DNA from: Lachnospiraceae bacterium
Lineage (GTDB): Bacteria > Bacillota > Clostridia > Lachnospirales > Lachnospiraceae
Length of the DNA stretch: 64,000 nt
NCBI GenBank assembly: GCA_910574285.1
Contig: CAJTAL010000013.1
Coordinates: forward strand, 41,631 to 105,630
Direction of reading: 5' to 3'
Both the position numbers and the translations under genes were made by a program. Positions 1 to 7,856 of this stretch are shown here, piece after piece. The notes under the pieces were generated by a model, which made no database searches, was not told the DNA's origin, and saw nothing but the letters and a program-made list of their open reading frames with translations. The first letter of the stretch is position 1; the number at the start of each line of letters is the position of its first letter.

Positions 1-136
1 CAATCTCCACATCTTCATAGTCGTCCTCATGGAACATCTCCAACAGGAGGTTTGTTGTATAGATTCTCTCTGTCTCCGGAACAAGCCCGGTCTGAATACC
101 ATACTCCACCAGTTTTTTAATATTCTCGCTTAACAT
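1..136 (-). CDS. galT: UDP-glucose--hexose-1-phosphate uridylyltransferase, N-terminal part
   Basis: Partial gene that runs off the left edge. The ATG at 136 follows a strong GGAGGAGAG site. About 45 residues are visible, starting MLSENIKKLVEYGIQTGLV and going on to an acidic stretch. This N-terminus matches the class II GalT family of Firmicutes, which exchanges galactose-1-phosphate for glucose-1-phosphate on UDP in the Leloir pathway. It lies 92 bp downstream of galK on the same strand, the usual galK-galT order, so co-transcription is likely. The catalytic part is outside the window, so the call rests on the N-terminus and the neighbour. Confidence 0.8.
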   Translation of the reverse strand, partial: MLSENIKKLVEYGIQTGLVPETERIYTTNLLLEMFHEDDYEDVEI

Positions 137-228
137 CTTCTCTCCTCCATCCTATACCTATACATTCCTATCTCTGCAGCCATACAGCAGTACAAACTAT
201 TCTATTACATTGAATATACCGGATCAGC

Positions 229-1395
229 TTAAATAATGCCTGCGCCGTCGCCGATATCTACCACATAGAATTCTGCTTCATGCCCGACCTTTTCCTGATA
301 GGTTTTCCCGATCTCGCTGATAAATTGATCCACCGCATCATTCTTCACGATGCTGACCGTACAGCCACCGAAACCGCCGCCTGTAATTCGCGAACCGATC
401 ACCCCCGGCATCGCCTGCGCCAGATCTACCAGGATATCAATCTCCTCGCAGGATACCTCATAATCATATCTTAAAGATTCATGGGATGCGTTCATAAGCC
501 TGCCAAAAAGTTCCACATCCTGATTTTTCAAAGCCTCCACCGCACGGACTGCCCTCTGGTTCTCATATACGGCATGCTTCGCACGTTTCTGTCTCACCGC
601 ATCCTTAATCGCATCCTTATGAGCCTCATATTCCTCTTCCGTCAGCTCGCCCAGAGACTTGATATCCGTAACTGTCTGCAGCTCCTTTAACGCAGTCTCA
701 CATTCTGTTCTTCTGTCATTATAAGCAGAATCTACCAGACTATGCTTTACCTTACTGTTCGTGATTACAATCTTCGCATCCTTTAAGATTACCGGCGCAT
801 ACTCGTAGTGCAGTGTATTGGTATCCAGGAAGATCGCATGATCTTTCTTTCCCATAGCGCTGGCAAACTGATCCATAATCCCACAGTTACAGCCATTGAA
901 GTTATTCTCCGAATCCTGCCCGATCAGTGCGATATCCACCATCGAGACATCGAATCCAAATGTATCCTTCAGGATCACTCCTGTCAGAACCTCCAGTGAC
1001 GCAGAAGAAGAAAGGCCGGAACCATTCGGGATATTTCCATAGATCAGGATATCCAGACCATGCGTAAGCTTGTATCCTCTCTTCTCAAACGCCCACATTA
1101 CACCCTTCGGATAATTCGTCCAGTTTGCTTTCGGATCCGGAACCAACTCGTCCAGACTGGTCTCGATAACGCCCAGCTTTTCAAAATTCGCAGAATAGAA
1201 GCGGAGCTTTCTGTCCTCTCTGTTTCTTACAATTCCATAGGTTCCGAGTGTCAGCGCGCATGGAAATACATGGCCGCCGTTATAATCTGTGTGTTCTCCG
1301 ATCAGATTCACACGCCCCGGAGCAAAGTAAGAACGGATCTCCCCCTCTCCCTTGAACAGTTCCTGAAACTGCTGAATCAATCTTTCCTTCATCAT
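229..1395 (-). CDS. galK: galactokinase
   Basis: Cytoplasmic GHMP-family kinase that phosphorylates galactose to galactose-1-phosphate with ATP, the first Leloir step. The 388-residue product has the galactokinase signature GRVNLIGEHTDYNGG near residue 28, the ATP-binding loop PNGSGLSSSAS near 123 and the C-terminal GHMP motif ITGGGFGG near 340. Length is normal for the family. Two adjacent ATGs exist at 1395 and 1392; the first lies six bases after GGAGG. The gene is first of a probable galK-galT operon and is transcribed away from an AraC-type regulator, so galactose-responsive control by that regulator is a reasonable inference. Confidence 0.95.
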   Translation of the reverse strand: MMKERLIQQFQELFKGEGEIRSYFAPGRVNLIGEHTDYNGGHVFPCALTLGTYGIVRNREDRKLRFYSANFEKLGVIETSLDELVPDPKANWTNYPKGVMWAFEKRGYKLTHGLDILIYGNIPNGSGLSSSASLEVLTGVILKDTFGFDVSMVDIALIGQDSENNFNGCNCGIMDQFASAMGKKDHAIFLDTNTLHYEYAPVILKDAKIVITNSKVKHSLVDSAYNDRRTECETALKELQTVTDIKSLGELTEEEYEAHKDAIKDAVRQKRAKHAVYENQRAVRAVEALKNQDVELFGRLMNASHESLRYDYEVSCEEIDILVDLAQAMPGVIGSRITGGGFGGCTVSIVKNDAVDQFISEIGKTYQEKVGHEAEFYVVDIGDGAGII

Positions 1396-1463
1396 TTTAG
1401 TCCTCCATTCATTTACGTTGTATATTTATATTATTCTTGCATATTTACTCTGCTTATTTTATG

Positions 1464-1492
1464 ATTATAATGAGATTTGGAATCTCATACAA
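1464..1492 (-). promoter_or_regulatory. galK promoter with palindrome in the spacer
   Basis: On the minus strand, TTGTAT (1492-1487) and TATAAT (1469-1464) are separated by exactly 17 bp. The spacer is almost filled by an inverted repeat, ATGAGATT-TGG-AATCTCAT (1470-1488), a plausible operator for the divergent AraC protein or another repressor. The positions are read directly; the binding protein is inferred. Confidence 0.6.
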
Positions 1493-1542
1493 TAAGAATA
1501 TTTGATAATATTATAAGGATATTGAGGAATTGGAGACATACT

Positions 1543-2433
1543 ATGAAGCTTAAGACCGAAAAAGACCATAAGGAGATTAAAAAGCACGGGAATTATGAAT
1601 TTCCCGTCCATATCAGCCTCGAAAGGATACAAGCCTACGAACAGCATTCCTTCCCCTGGCACTGGCATCCGGAGATCGAACTTACCTGGATCATGTCCGG
1701 ACAGATCGAATATTTTGTAAATGATAAGAAATATCTTCTGACGGAAGGCGAGGGACTTTTCTGCAACGGAAATACCCTTCACTCCGGCTATATGAAAGAC
1801 GGACAGGACTGTAATTATCTCTCCGTCACTTTTCATCCGCGGTTCATCTACGGATATGAGAACAGCCTGCTTCAGACAAAATATGTGGACTTTATCACCA
1901 CAAATGAGAGCTGGCATTCTCTGAAACTTGAGAAAGACATAGACTGGCACCAGACGATCATCCGGCAGATTCAGAATATCTATCAGATATCACAGGCTTC
2001 TTCACCAGACTATGAACTGCAGATACATCTCATCTTAACGGAGATCTGGCTGAGTCTTTACCGATATTACATCTCCCTTCCGGTTAACGCGCACCACCCC
2101 CAGAAGCATCTGTCACGATTGAAAGATATTCTTTTCTATTTACAAGAACACTATGCCCAGGAGCTTACTTTAGACGAGATTGCAGACCATGTGAATATCT
2201 GCAAGAGCGAATGCTGCAGATTCTTTAAGAAATATATGAAAATGACAATTTTTGAATACATCCTGTTCCTGCGGATCCAGAACAGCCTTCCGCTTCTTCG
2301 GGAAGGAGAAAGCATCACAAAGATCGCAAGCATGACAGGCTTCTCCACATCGGCTTATTATGGACAGATCTTCAAACGGTATATGGGATGCTCGCCGAGT
2401 CAGTACCGTAAAGAACATATGGAAGAAACATAA
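1543..2433 (+). CDS. AraC-family transcriptional regulator with cupin sensor domain
   Basis: DNA-binding regulator of 296 residues. The N-terminal half is a cupin/AraC-binding fold with a histidine cluster (HWHPEIEL) and a turn LLTEGEGLFCNGNTLHSGY. The C-terminal ~100 residues carry two helix-turn-helix units (LDEIADHVNICKSECCRFFKKY and ITKIASMTGFSTSAYYGQIFKR) ending CSPSQYRK, the AraC/XylS hallmark. A TTG at 1477 would lengthen the protein by 22 residues, but the ATG at 1543 has a GGAGA site at correct spacing and was chosen. It is divergent from galK and probably controls the gal genes. The ligand is unknown. Confidence 0.85.
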   Translation: MKLKTEKDHKEIKKHGNYEFPVHISLERIQAYEQHSFPWHWHPEIELTWIMSGQIEYFVNDKKYLLTEGEGLFCNGNTLHSGYMKDGQDCNYLSVTFHPRFIYGYENSLLQTKYVDFITTNESWHSLKLEKDIDWHQTIIRQIQNIYQISQASSPDYELQIHLILTEIWLSLYRYYISLPVNAHHPQKHLSRLKDILFYLQEHYAQELTLDEIADHVNICKSECCRFFKKYMKMTIFEYILFLRIQNSLPLLREGESITKIASMTGFSTSAYYGQIFKRYMGCSPSQYRKEHMEET

Positions 2434-2506
2434 GTACAAGACAGCAATGACCGCCAGATCCTGCTGTCCTGTATCTTCATTCATTATAGCGTATAGCCGG
2501 ATTCTT

Positions 2507-3187
2507 TTATGATCCGGACGGCATATAAGGTCTCAGTACCCCTGCCACATTACTGATCGGCATCGTCTGAAGCCATACTTTCCCCGGTCCGCTGATTACC
2601 GTATTAAAGAATCCTTCGCCGCCGAACAGCATATTCTTAACTCCCGGCACGCTCTTGATCTCCATCTGGCATGTAGCCGTCATTGCCGCAAGATGCCCTG
2701 TATCCACGACAATCTGCTGTCCCGGCTGCAGCTCATACTCTACCACATGTCCGTCAAACTCCGCAAATACCGTCCCGCAGCCGCTGATCTTCTGCATGAT
2801 AAATCCCTCGCCGCCAAACAAGCCGGAGCTGACCTTCTTATTAAAGAATACAGACAATTCCACCCCTGCTTCTCCTGCCAGGAACGCGCTTTTCTGGAAG
2901 ATCATCTCCTGTCCCGGCGCAATCTCGTATGCTCTGATTGACCCCGGGAAACTGGATGCAAACGCAATCATCCCATTGCCGCCCTGAGCAGTATAGATGT
3001 TCTGGAACATCTTCTCACCGGAGAACATCCTTCCGAACGCCTTTCCGATACCTCCGTTTGTCGTCGTCTCCATCAACATATTCGGCGACATCCACGACAT
3101 GCCTCCGCCTTCCGTAATCATCTTCTCTCCGCCCTCTAACTGGCAGATTACAACCGGGAGCGTCTCTCCCAAAATCTCATAACGCAT
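2507..3187 (-). CDS. AIM24/TIGR00266-family protein
   Basis: A 226-residue protein of the AIM24 (formerly DUF124) family, which has a jelly-roll fold and unknown biochemical role in bacteria. The pattern of repeated Gly-rich turns (FGGEGFIMQKISG and FGGEGFFNTVISGPG) and the start MRYEILGETLPVVICQLEGG are typical. The ATG at 3187 is preceded by AGAGGTG; a longer reading to 3253 would overlap the upstream transporter and lacks a good site. It starts 31 bp after the transporter stop and so is probably the last gene of the por operon, although its link to oxoacid metabolism is unexplained. Confidence 0.8.
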   Translation of the reverse strand: MRYEILGETLPVVICQLEGGEKMITEGGGMSWMSPNMLMETTTNGGIGKAFGRMFSGEKMFQNIYTAQGGNGMIAFASSFPGSIRAYEIAPGQEMIFQKSAFLAGEAGVELSVFFNKKVSSGLFGGEGFIMQKISGCGTVFAEFDGHVVEYELQPGQQIVVDTGHLAAMTATCQMEIKSVPGVKNMLFGGEGFFNTVISGPGKVWLQTMPISNVAGVLRPYMPSGS

Positions 3188-3218
3188 AATTACACCTCTT
3201 TCTTCTTGTAATATATAA

Positions 3219-4688
3219 TCATCTGTTTTGCTTCTTGCCGGATATCCCTGCACAAAACAGCACGAATCCCAGAAACAACACTGCCGCCGTCATCCATCCC
3301 ACAAGCGCTGCCGTGCCCTGTCCGGCGAACTTGTCGTAATATCCCTTCAGATAGATGACAATGATGATCAGAGGAAGGACATAAAATACATATCCTTTCA
3401 GTCCCCGCGGAAACCGGATCCCTTCTCCTGCATTTGCTTCATTAAGGAAATTCTCCCATCCCCAGCCGTTTTTCCTGGTACAGAACAACACATACCCCAG
3501 GCTTCCAAGAGGAAGCAGGTTATTAGATACAATAAAGTCCTCCAGATCCATGATATTCGTTCCGGCGCCCAATGGTTCGAAACCTGCCAGAACATTAAAT
3601 CCCAGAACACAGGGAATGCTCAGCACACTGACCATGACCACATTCATTAACACACTCTTGCTTCTGCTCCAGCCTAACAGGTCAATAGAAAACGAGATAA
3701 TATTCTCGAATACGGCCACGATCGTCGTAAACGCCGCAAATGTCAGGAACAAAAAGAATAACGCTCCCCACATCCTCCCTCCCGGCATCTGGGCAAATAT
3801 ATTCGGTATCGTGATGAAGATCAGGCTCGGGCCTGCTCCCGGTTCAATTCCAAACGCAAAGCAGGACGGTATAATGATAAATCCCGCCATAAGCGCCACA
3901 AACGTATCCAACGCCGTAATACTAACCGCCTCTCCGGTAAGGCTCCGCTCCCTTCCGATATAACTGCCGAAAATCAGCATCGCGCCGATTCCGATAGATA
4001 GCGTGAAGAATGCCTGGCTCATCGCTCCAAATATAACATTGCCGATCCCGATCTCCTTCATTCCTGCAAAATCAGGCACCAGGTAGAACTTAATCCCCTC
4101 TCCCGCTCCCTCAAGATACATAGAGTGAACGGCCAACACTACCATGATTAGCAGTAAAGCTGACATCATGATCTTGGATACACGCTCAATCCCTTTTTGA
4201 ATCCCGAAGTAACAGACGGCAAATCCCACGATACAGATTAAGACTGTCCAGAATGTCATAACAGGCACATTCCCCAGCATATCCGCGAATCCTGCAGCTA
4301 CCGCCTCGGACGTCGCTGCCTCGAACTCGCCTGTAATGCTGCGGTAACAGTAATACATCATCCAGCCGCCCACCGTCGTATAGAACATCATGAGCATATA
4401 GCATCCCACCACGCCGATCCATTTGGTCACATGCCAGCGGGTACCGGCAGGTTCCAACTTCTCAAAACCTGCCGCCACGCTTAAGCGGCTTCCTCTTCCT
4501 ACCGCAAATTCGCAGATCATAACCGGTATTCCAAGAATCAGAAGAAATATCAGGTAGATGAGGATAAACGCCGCTCCTCCAAACTCCCCGCACATATAGG
4601 GAAATTTCCATACGTTTCCAATTCCGATCGCACATCCGGCCGATACCAGGATAAATCCCAGCCGCGACCCAAACTTTTCTCTTTTCAC
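3219..4688 (-). CDS. sodium-dependent transporter of the NSS (SNF) family
   Basis: Membrane protein of 489 residues and about 12 helices. TM1 has the family pattern GCAIGIGNVWKFPYMCGEFGG with the unwound glycine-rich sodium site, followed by ILGIPVMICEFAVGRGS. Bacterial members import amino acids such as tryptophan, tyrosine or leucine with Na+. It starts with GTG at 4688, six bases after the porB stop, so it is translated with the oxidoreductase genes. This context suggests uptake of an amino acid whose 2-oxoacid is then oxidised by the Por-type enzyme. The substrate cannot be read from sequence. Confidence 0.88.
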   Translation of the reverse strand: MKREKFGSRLGFILVSAGCAIGIGNVWKFPYMCGEFGGAAFILIYLIFLLILGIPVMICEFAVGRGSRLSVAAGFEKLEPAGTRWHVTKWIGVVGCYMLMMFYTTVGGWMMYYCYRSITGEFEAATSEAVAAGFADMLGNVPVMTFWTVLICIVGFAVCYFGIQKGIERVSKIMMSALLLIMVVLAVHSMYLEGAGEGIKFYLVPDFAGMKEIGIGNVIFGAMSQAFFTLSIGIGAMLIFGSYIGRERSLTGEAVSITALDTFVALMAGFIIIPSCFAFGIEPGAGPSLIFITIPNIFAQMPGGRMWGALFFLFLTFAAFTTIVAVFENIISFSIDLLGWSRSKSVLMNVVMVSVLSIPCVLGFNVLAGFEPLGAGTNIMDLEDFIVSNNLLPLGSLGYVLFCTRKNGWGWENFLNEANAGEGIRFPRGLKGYVFYVLPLIIIVIYLKGYYDKFAGQGTAALVGWMTAAVLFLGFVLFCAGISGKKQNR

Positions 4689-4694
4689 CTTACT

Positions 4695-5630
4695 CTATCC
4701 TCTGGAACATCTGAACTTAAGCTCTTCCCATCTACGGTCAACTTCCTTCTGGAATTCTTCGATCAGATCTTCGTTTCCTTTCTTGAATAAATGTTTGAAA
4801 CGTCCCTGTGGTTTTAAGAAATCTTCGATGGGGAGTTTCTTTTTCGGCTCATAATTCAGAATCCACTTGCCGTCCACTACTTCGAACAACGGCCAATAAC
4901 AGGTCTCTACCCCCAGCTTACAGATCTCCATAATATCCGGCGTGTTATATCTCCATCCTCTCGGACACGGAGCCATAATATTCAGGAAAGCCGCCCCCGG
5001 AGTATAAATCGCCTTTTCAGATTTTACATGCAGATCCTTGAAATTTCCGATAAACGTCGTCTGTGCCACATAAGGGATATCGTGTGCTGCAATGATTGCC
5101 GCAAGATCCTTACGGTTCTGCGGTTTCCCGTTACTCTTGCTTCCTACGGGCGTCGTCGTCGTATCAGCGTACATCGGCGTTGCCGACGAACGCTGAATCC
5201 CGGTATTCATATATGCTCCGTTGTCATAGCAGACATAGACCATATCCGTGTTACGCTCCATCGCGCCGGACAACGACTGGAAACCGATATCATAAGTACC
5301 TCCGTCTCCGCCGAATGTGATAAACTTATATGTCGCGTCTAATTTCCCCTTTTTCTTAAGCGCTTTGTATGCACCTTCCACACCGCTCAAAGTAGCGCCT
5401 GCGTTCTCGAACGCATTGTGGATATAACTGTCTTCCCATGCCGTATACGGGTATGTGAATGTCGACACCTCCAGGCATCCTGTAGCATTGCCGATCACCG
5501 CCTTATCCCCCTCATGGAGACCGCGCAGTACGTTCCTTACCGCGATTGTCCCGCCACAGCCGGCGCACATTCTATGACCCGGCGCCAGACGTTCCGGCTT
5601 GCTCATCGTCTCTTTGAAATTATAACTCAT
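4695..5630 (-). CDS. porB: 2-oxoacid:ferredoxin oxidoreductase, beta subunit (TPP-binding)
   Basis: The 311-residue beta subunit binds thiamine diphosphate. It has the N-terminal cysteine pair CAGCGG, another conserved cysteine in NATGCLEVST and the TPP/Mg motif GGDGGTYDIGFQSLSGAMER followed by YDNGAYMNTG. With alpha, gamma and delta subunits it oxidises pyruvate or another 2-oxoacid to the acyl-CoA plus CO2 and reduces ferredoxin. Gene spacing is 12 bp after porA. The PorB family resemblance is strong, but a branched-chain or aromatic 2-oxoacid substrate is possible, particularly as an amino acid transporter follows. Confidence 0.9.
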   Translation of the reverse strand: MSYNFKETMSKPERLAPGHRMCAGCGGTIAVRNVLRGLHEGDKAVIGNATGCLEVSTFTYPYTAWEDSYIHNAFENAGATLSGVEGAYKALKKKGKLDATYKFITFGGDGGTYDIGFQSLSGAMERNTDMVYVCYDNGAYMNTGIQRSSATPMYADTTTTPVGSKSNGKPQNRKDLAAIIAAHDIPYVAQTTFIGNFKDLHVKSEKAIYTPGAAFLNIMAPCPRGWRYNTPDIMEICKLGVETCYWPLFEVVDGKWILNYEPKKKLPIEDFLKPQGRFKHLFKKGNEDLIEEFQKEVDRRWEELKFRCSRG

Positions 5631-5642
5631 CTTTTGTCCCCC

Positions 5643-6824
5643 CTATTCTCTGATTCCAAGATAGCGATAGGTCTCTCCTGCATCGCCATCCTCTGCTATC
5701 TGTTTCAGGGTTGCAAACACACCTTCCATATCCTCCACACGTACGTCGCGTCCGCCGAGTCCATAGATATAATTTATCGCCAGAGCCTGGGATCTCGCCC
5801 GATACAGAGCTGCCATCACATCCGCGCCTAACGGTCCGCCGTGATTGGTATACCCTTCCGCACGATCCATGACGGCGACGGCTTTCACATCCTTCAGGAT
5901 ATCGGCAATCGCTTCTGCCGGGAACGGACGGTAGAGACGGATCTTCAAAAGACCAACCCTCTCTCCCCGGTCTCTCAGCCTGTCGATGGCGTCCTTGGTC
6001 GTCCCCGCAGCGGAACCGATCATAACCACCGCATATTCTGCGTCTTCCATGCGGTACGCCTCGAACAGACCATACTCCCTGCCGGAAACTTCCGCAAATT
6101 CCTTCGCCACCTCCAGTACGACACGTTCCACATGTCTCATGCCTTCCGCCTGATTGCGCTTTGCTTCCATATAATAATCCGTAATGGAATAAGGACCGAC
6201 TGCCATCGGACACTCCGGATTCAGCAGATAATCCTCCGGCTCATACTCGCCTACGAATTTCTTTACATCGGCATCCTCTAACAACTCCATATTTTCTACC
6301 GCATGGCTGGTGATAAATCCGTCCTGGCAGATCATGATGGGAAGTCTCACATCCTTGTGTTCGGAGATCCGGTACGCCTGCACCATATTATCGTAAGCCT
6401 CCTGATTATTCTCCGCGTAGATCTGAATCCAACCGGCATCCCTCGCGCCCATACTGTCAGAATGATCACAGTTAATATTAATCGGTCCTGACAGCGCACG
6501 ATTCACCAGCGCCAGCGCCAGCGGCAGACGGTTGGACGCGGCTATGTACAACTCTTCCCACATGAACGCAAGTCCGCAGGAAGACGTAGCCGTGAGGCTC
6601 CTTGCTCCCGCCGCAGACGCGCCGATGGCCGCACTCATAGAACTATGCTCGCTCTCCACCGGAATAAACTCCGTATCTACCTGGCCATTTGCCACAAAAG
6701 AAGCAAAATACTGCGGAATCTCTGTAGACGGAGTGATGGGGAACGCCGGGAATACGTCCGGATTAATCTGCCTTAACGCGATCGCGATCGCCTCGTTTCC
6801 TGATAAACGGTCTCTCTTTGCCAT
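5643..6824 (-). CDS. porA: 2-oxoacid:ferredoxin oxidoreductase, alpha subunit
   Basis: The 393-residue alpha subunit carries the pyrimidine-binding and C-terminal domains of the four-subunit enzyme. The start AKRDRLSGNEAIAIALRQ, the segment FPITPSTEIPQYFASF and TSSCGLAFMWEELYIAA are family features near residues 26 and 80. A phosphate-binding-like stretch, VVMIGSAAGTTKDAIDRL, begins the transketolase C-terminal domain. It starts one base after the porD stop, so the order is porC-porD-porA-porB as in archaeal and Thermotoga enzymes. Confidence 0.9.
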   Translation of the reverse strand: MAKRDRLSGNEAIAIALRQINPDVFPAFPITPSTEIPQYFASFVANGQVDTEFIPVESEHSSMSAAIGASAAGARSLTATSSCGLAFMWEELYIAASNRLPLALALVNRALSGPININCDHSDSMGARDAGWIQIYAENNQEAYDNMVQAYRISEHKDVRLPIMICQDGFITSHAVENMELLEDADVKKFVGEYEPEDYLLNPECPMAVGPYSITDYYMEAKRNQAEGMRHVERVVLEVAKEFAEVSGREYGLFEAYRMEDAEYAVVMIGSAAGTTKDAIDRLRDRGERVGLLKIRLYRPFPAEAIADILKDVKAVAVMDRAEGYTNHGGPLGADVMAALYRARSQALAINYIYGLGGRDVRVEDMEGVFATLKQIAEDGDAGETYRYLGIRE

Positions 6825-6825
6825 C

Positions 6826-7128
6826 TTACTCCACCCCTTCCATCGTAATCGCCCCGAACGGGCATGACTTCACACAGATGCCGCATCCCTTGCAGTGATC
6901 ATAGTCAAATTCTCCTCTTTTGCCGCCCTCCACCGGAATACAGCTATCCGGACAAACCGGCGTGCAGAGCAGACATTGCTTACATTTCTCTTCTATAAAT
7001 ACCGGCTTATCTGTAGACCACTCACCGGTATTGAAATCCCTTGAAGTTCCCGCTCCCGCAATCACCATGCCTTCCGTCAGATCCTTCCAGGACGCCTTGA
7101 CACCTAACTTTGTAATATCTGCCGCCAT
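6826..7128 (-). CDS. porD: 2-oxoacid:ferredoxin oxidoreductase, delta subunit (2x[4Fe-4S])
   Basis: A 100-residue ferredoxin-like subunit with two cluster motifs: CKQCLLCTPVCPDSC and CKGCGICVKSCPFGA. These hold two [4Fe-4S] clusters that carry electrons from the TPP site to external ferredoxin. The N-terminal ~45 residues (KASWKDLTEGMVIAG) are the usual PorD extension. Its start overlaps the porC stop by one base (TAATG), implying translational coupling. Confidence 0.92.
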   Translation of the reverse strand: MAADITKLGVKASWKDLTEGMVIAGAGTSRDFNTGEWSTDKPVFIEEKCKQCLLCTPVCPDSCIPVEGGKRGEFDYDHCKGCGICVKSCPFGAITMEGVE

Positions 7129-7700
7129 TACCGCACCTCCTTAAGCGCCATCTCAAGCGCCGCCATATTACCGTCTATCACTTCCGGCTTACTGGCGAAC
7201 TTATGTGAAAACGAAGCCCGCATCTCTCTTAAGAACGTCTCTTCATCCATAATTCCCGTCACCTTCACAATCGCGGCGAGAAGAGGTGTATTCGGAAAAT
7301 ATCTTCCCATGGTCGCCATGGATACCTTATGGGCGTCAATCGTATAGACCTTTCCTTCGTATCCCTTCAAGTGCGGGATGATCTCCTCCTTCGGACGTGA
7401 AGTATTGACGAGGATCGCTCCCTCTTTCTTCAATCCGCTGGTGACATCCACCGCTTCTAACAATGATTCATCCACAACAACCACGTACTGCGGATCATAG
7501 ATATTAGAATGTACGCGGATCTGAACGTCACTGATCCTGTTATACGCTGTAATCGGCGCGCCCATACGCTCCGGTCCATATTCCGGGAATCCCTGGACAT
7601 ATTTTCCTGTCTGGAACGCCACGTCCGCAAGCAGCAGCGCGGCGGTCTTAGCGCCCTGGCCGCCGCGGCCATGCCATCTAATCTCTGTAAGGTTACTCAT
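7128..7700 (-). CDS. porC: 2-oxoacid:ferredoxin oxidoreductase, gamma subunit
   Basis: The 190-residue gamma subunit starts TEIRWHGRGGQGAKTAALLLA, the signature of this family, and continues with GFPEYGPERMGAPITAYNR. It contributes to CoA handling and complex assembly. It is first of the six-gene operon, and a sigma-A-like promoter lies about 100 bp upstream. Lachnospiraceae also use a single-chain pyruvate enzyme, so this four-subunit form may serve amino-acid-derived oxoacids; that is inference. Confidence 0.9.
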   Translation of the reverse strand: MSNLTEIRWHGRGGQGAKTAALLLADVAFQTGKYVQGFPEYGPERMGAPITAYNRISDVQIRVHSNIYDPQYVVVVDESLLEAVDVTSGLKKEGAILVNTSRPKEEIIPHLKGYEGKVYTIDAHKVSMATMGRYFPNTPLLAAIVKVTGIMDEETFLREMRASFSHKFASKPEVIDGNMAALEMALKEVR

Positions 7701-7800
7701 CTTCCTTCTTCCTTTCTTCGTATTTTAAACTTTATATTCGTGTAACAATACACTGGTACATCGCAGATACCGAGTAAGCTCTGTTTTTCTTACCCTCACT

Positions 7801-7829
7801 ATTGTACTTGAAGATTTGCGTTCTGTCTA
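7801..7829 (-). promoter_or_regulatory. probable promoter of the por operon
   Basis: Minus-strand TAGACA (7829-7824) and TACAAT (7806-7801) lie 17 bp apart, in the gap between the surface protein stop and porC. The untranslated leader would be about 95 bases. No riboswitch was recognised in it. Confidence 0.5.
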
Positions 7830-7856
7830 CAATGATTTTCTTCCAAATTTATATTT

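Noticed and set aside
1465..1950. 161-codon minus-strand reading opposite the AraC gene
   Set aside because: It is the reverse of a clear AraC gene and has no protein motif.
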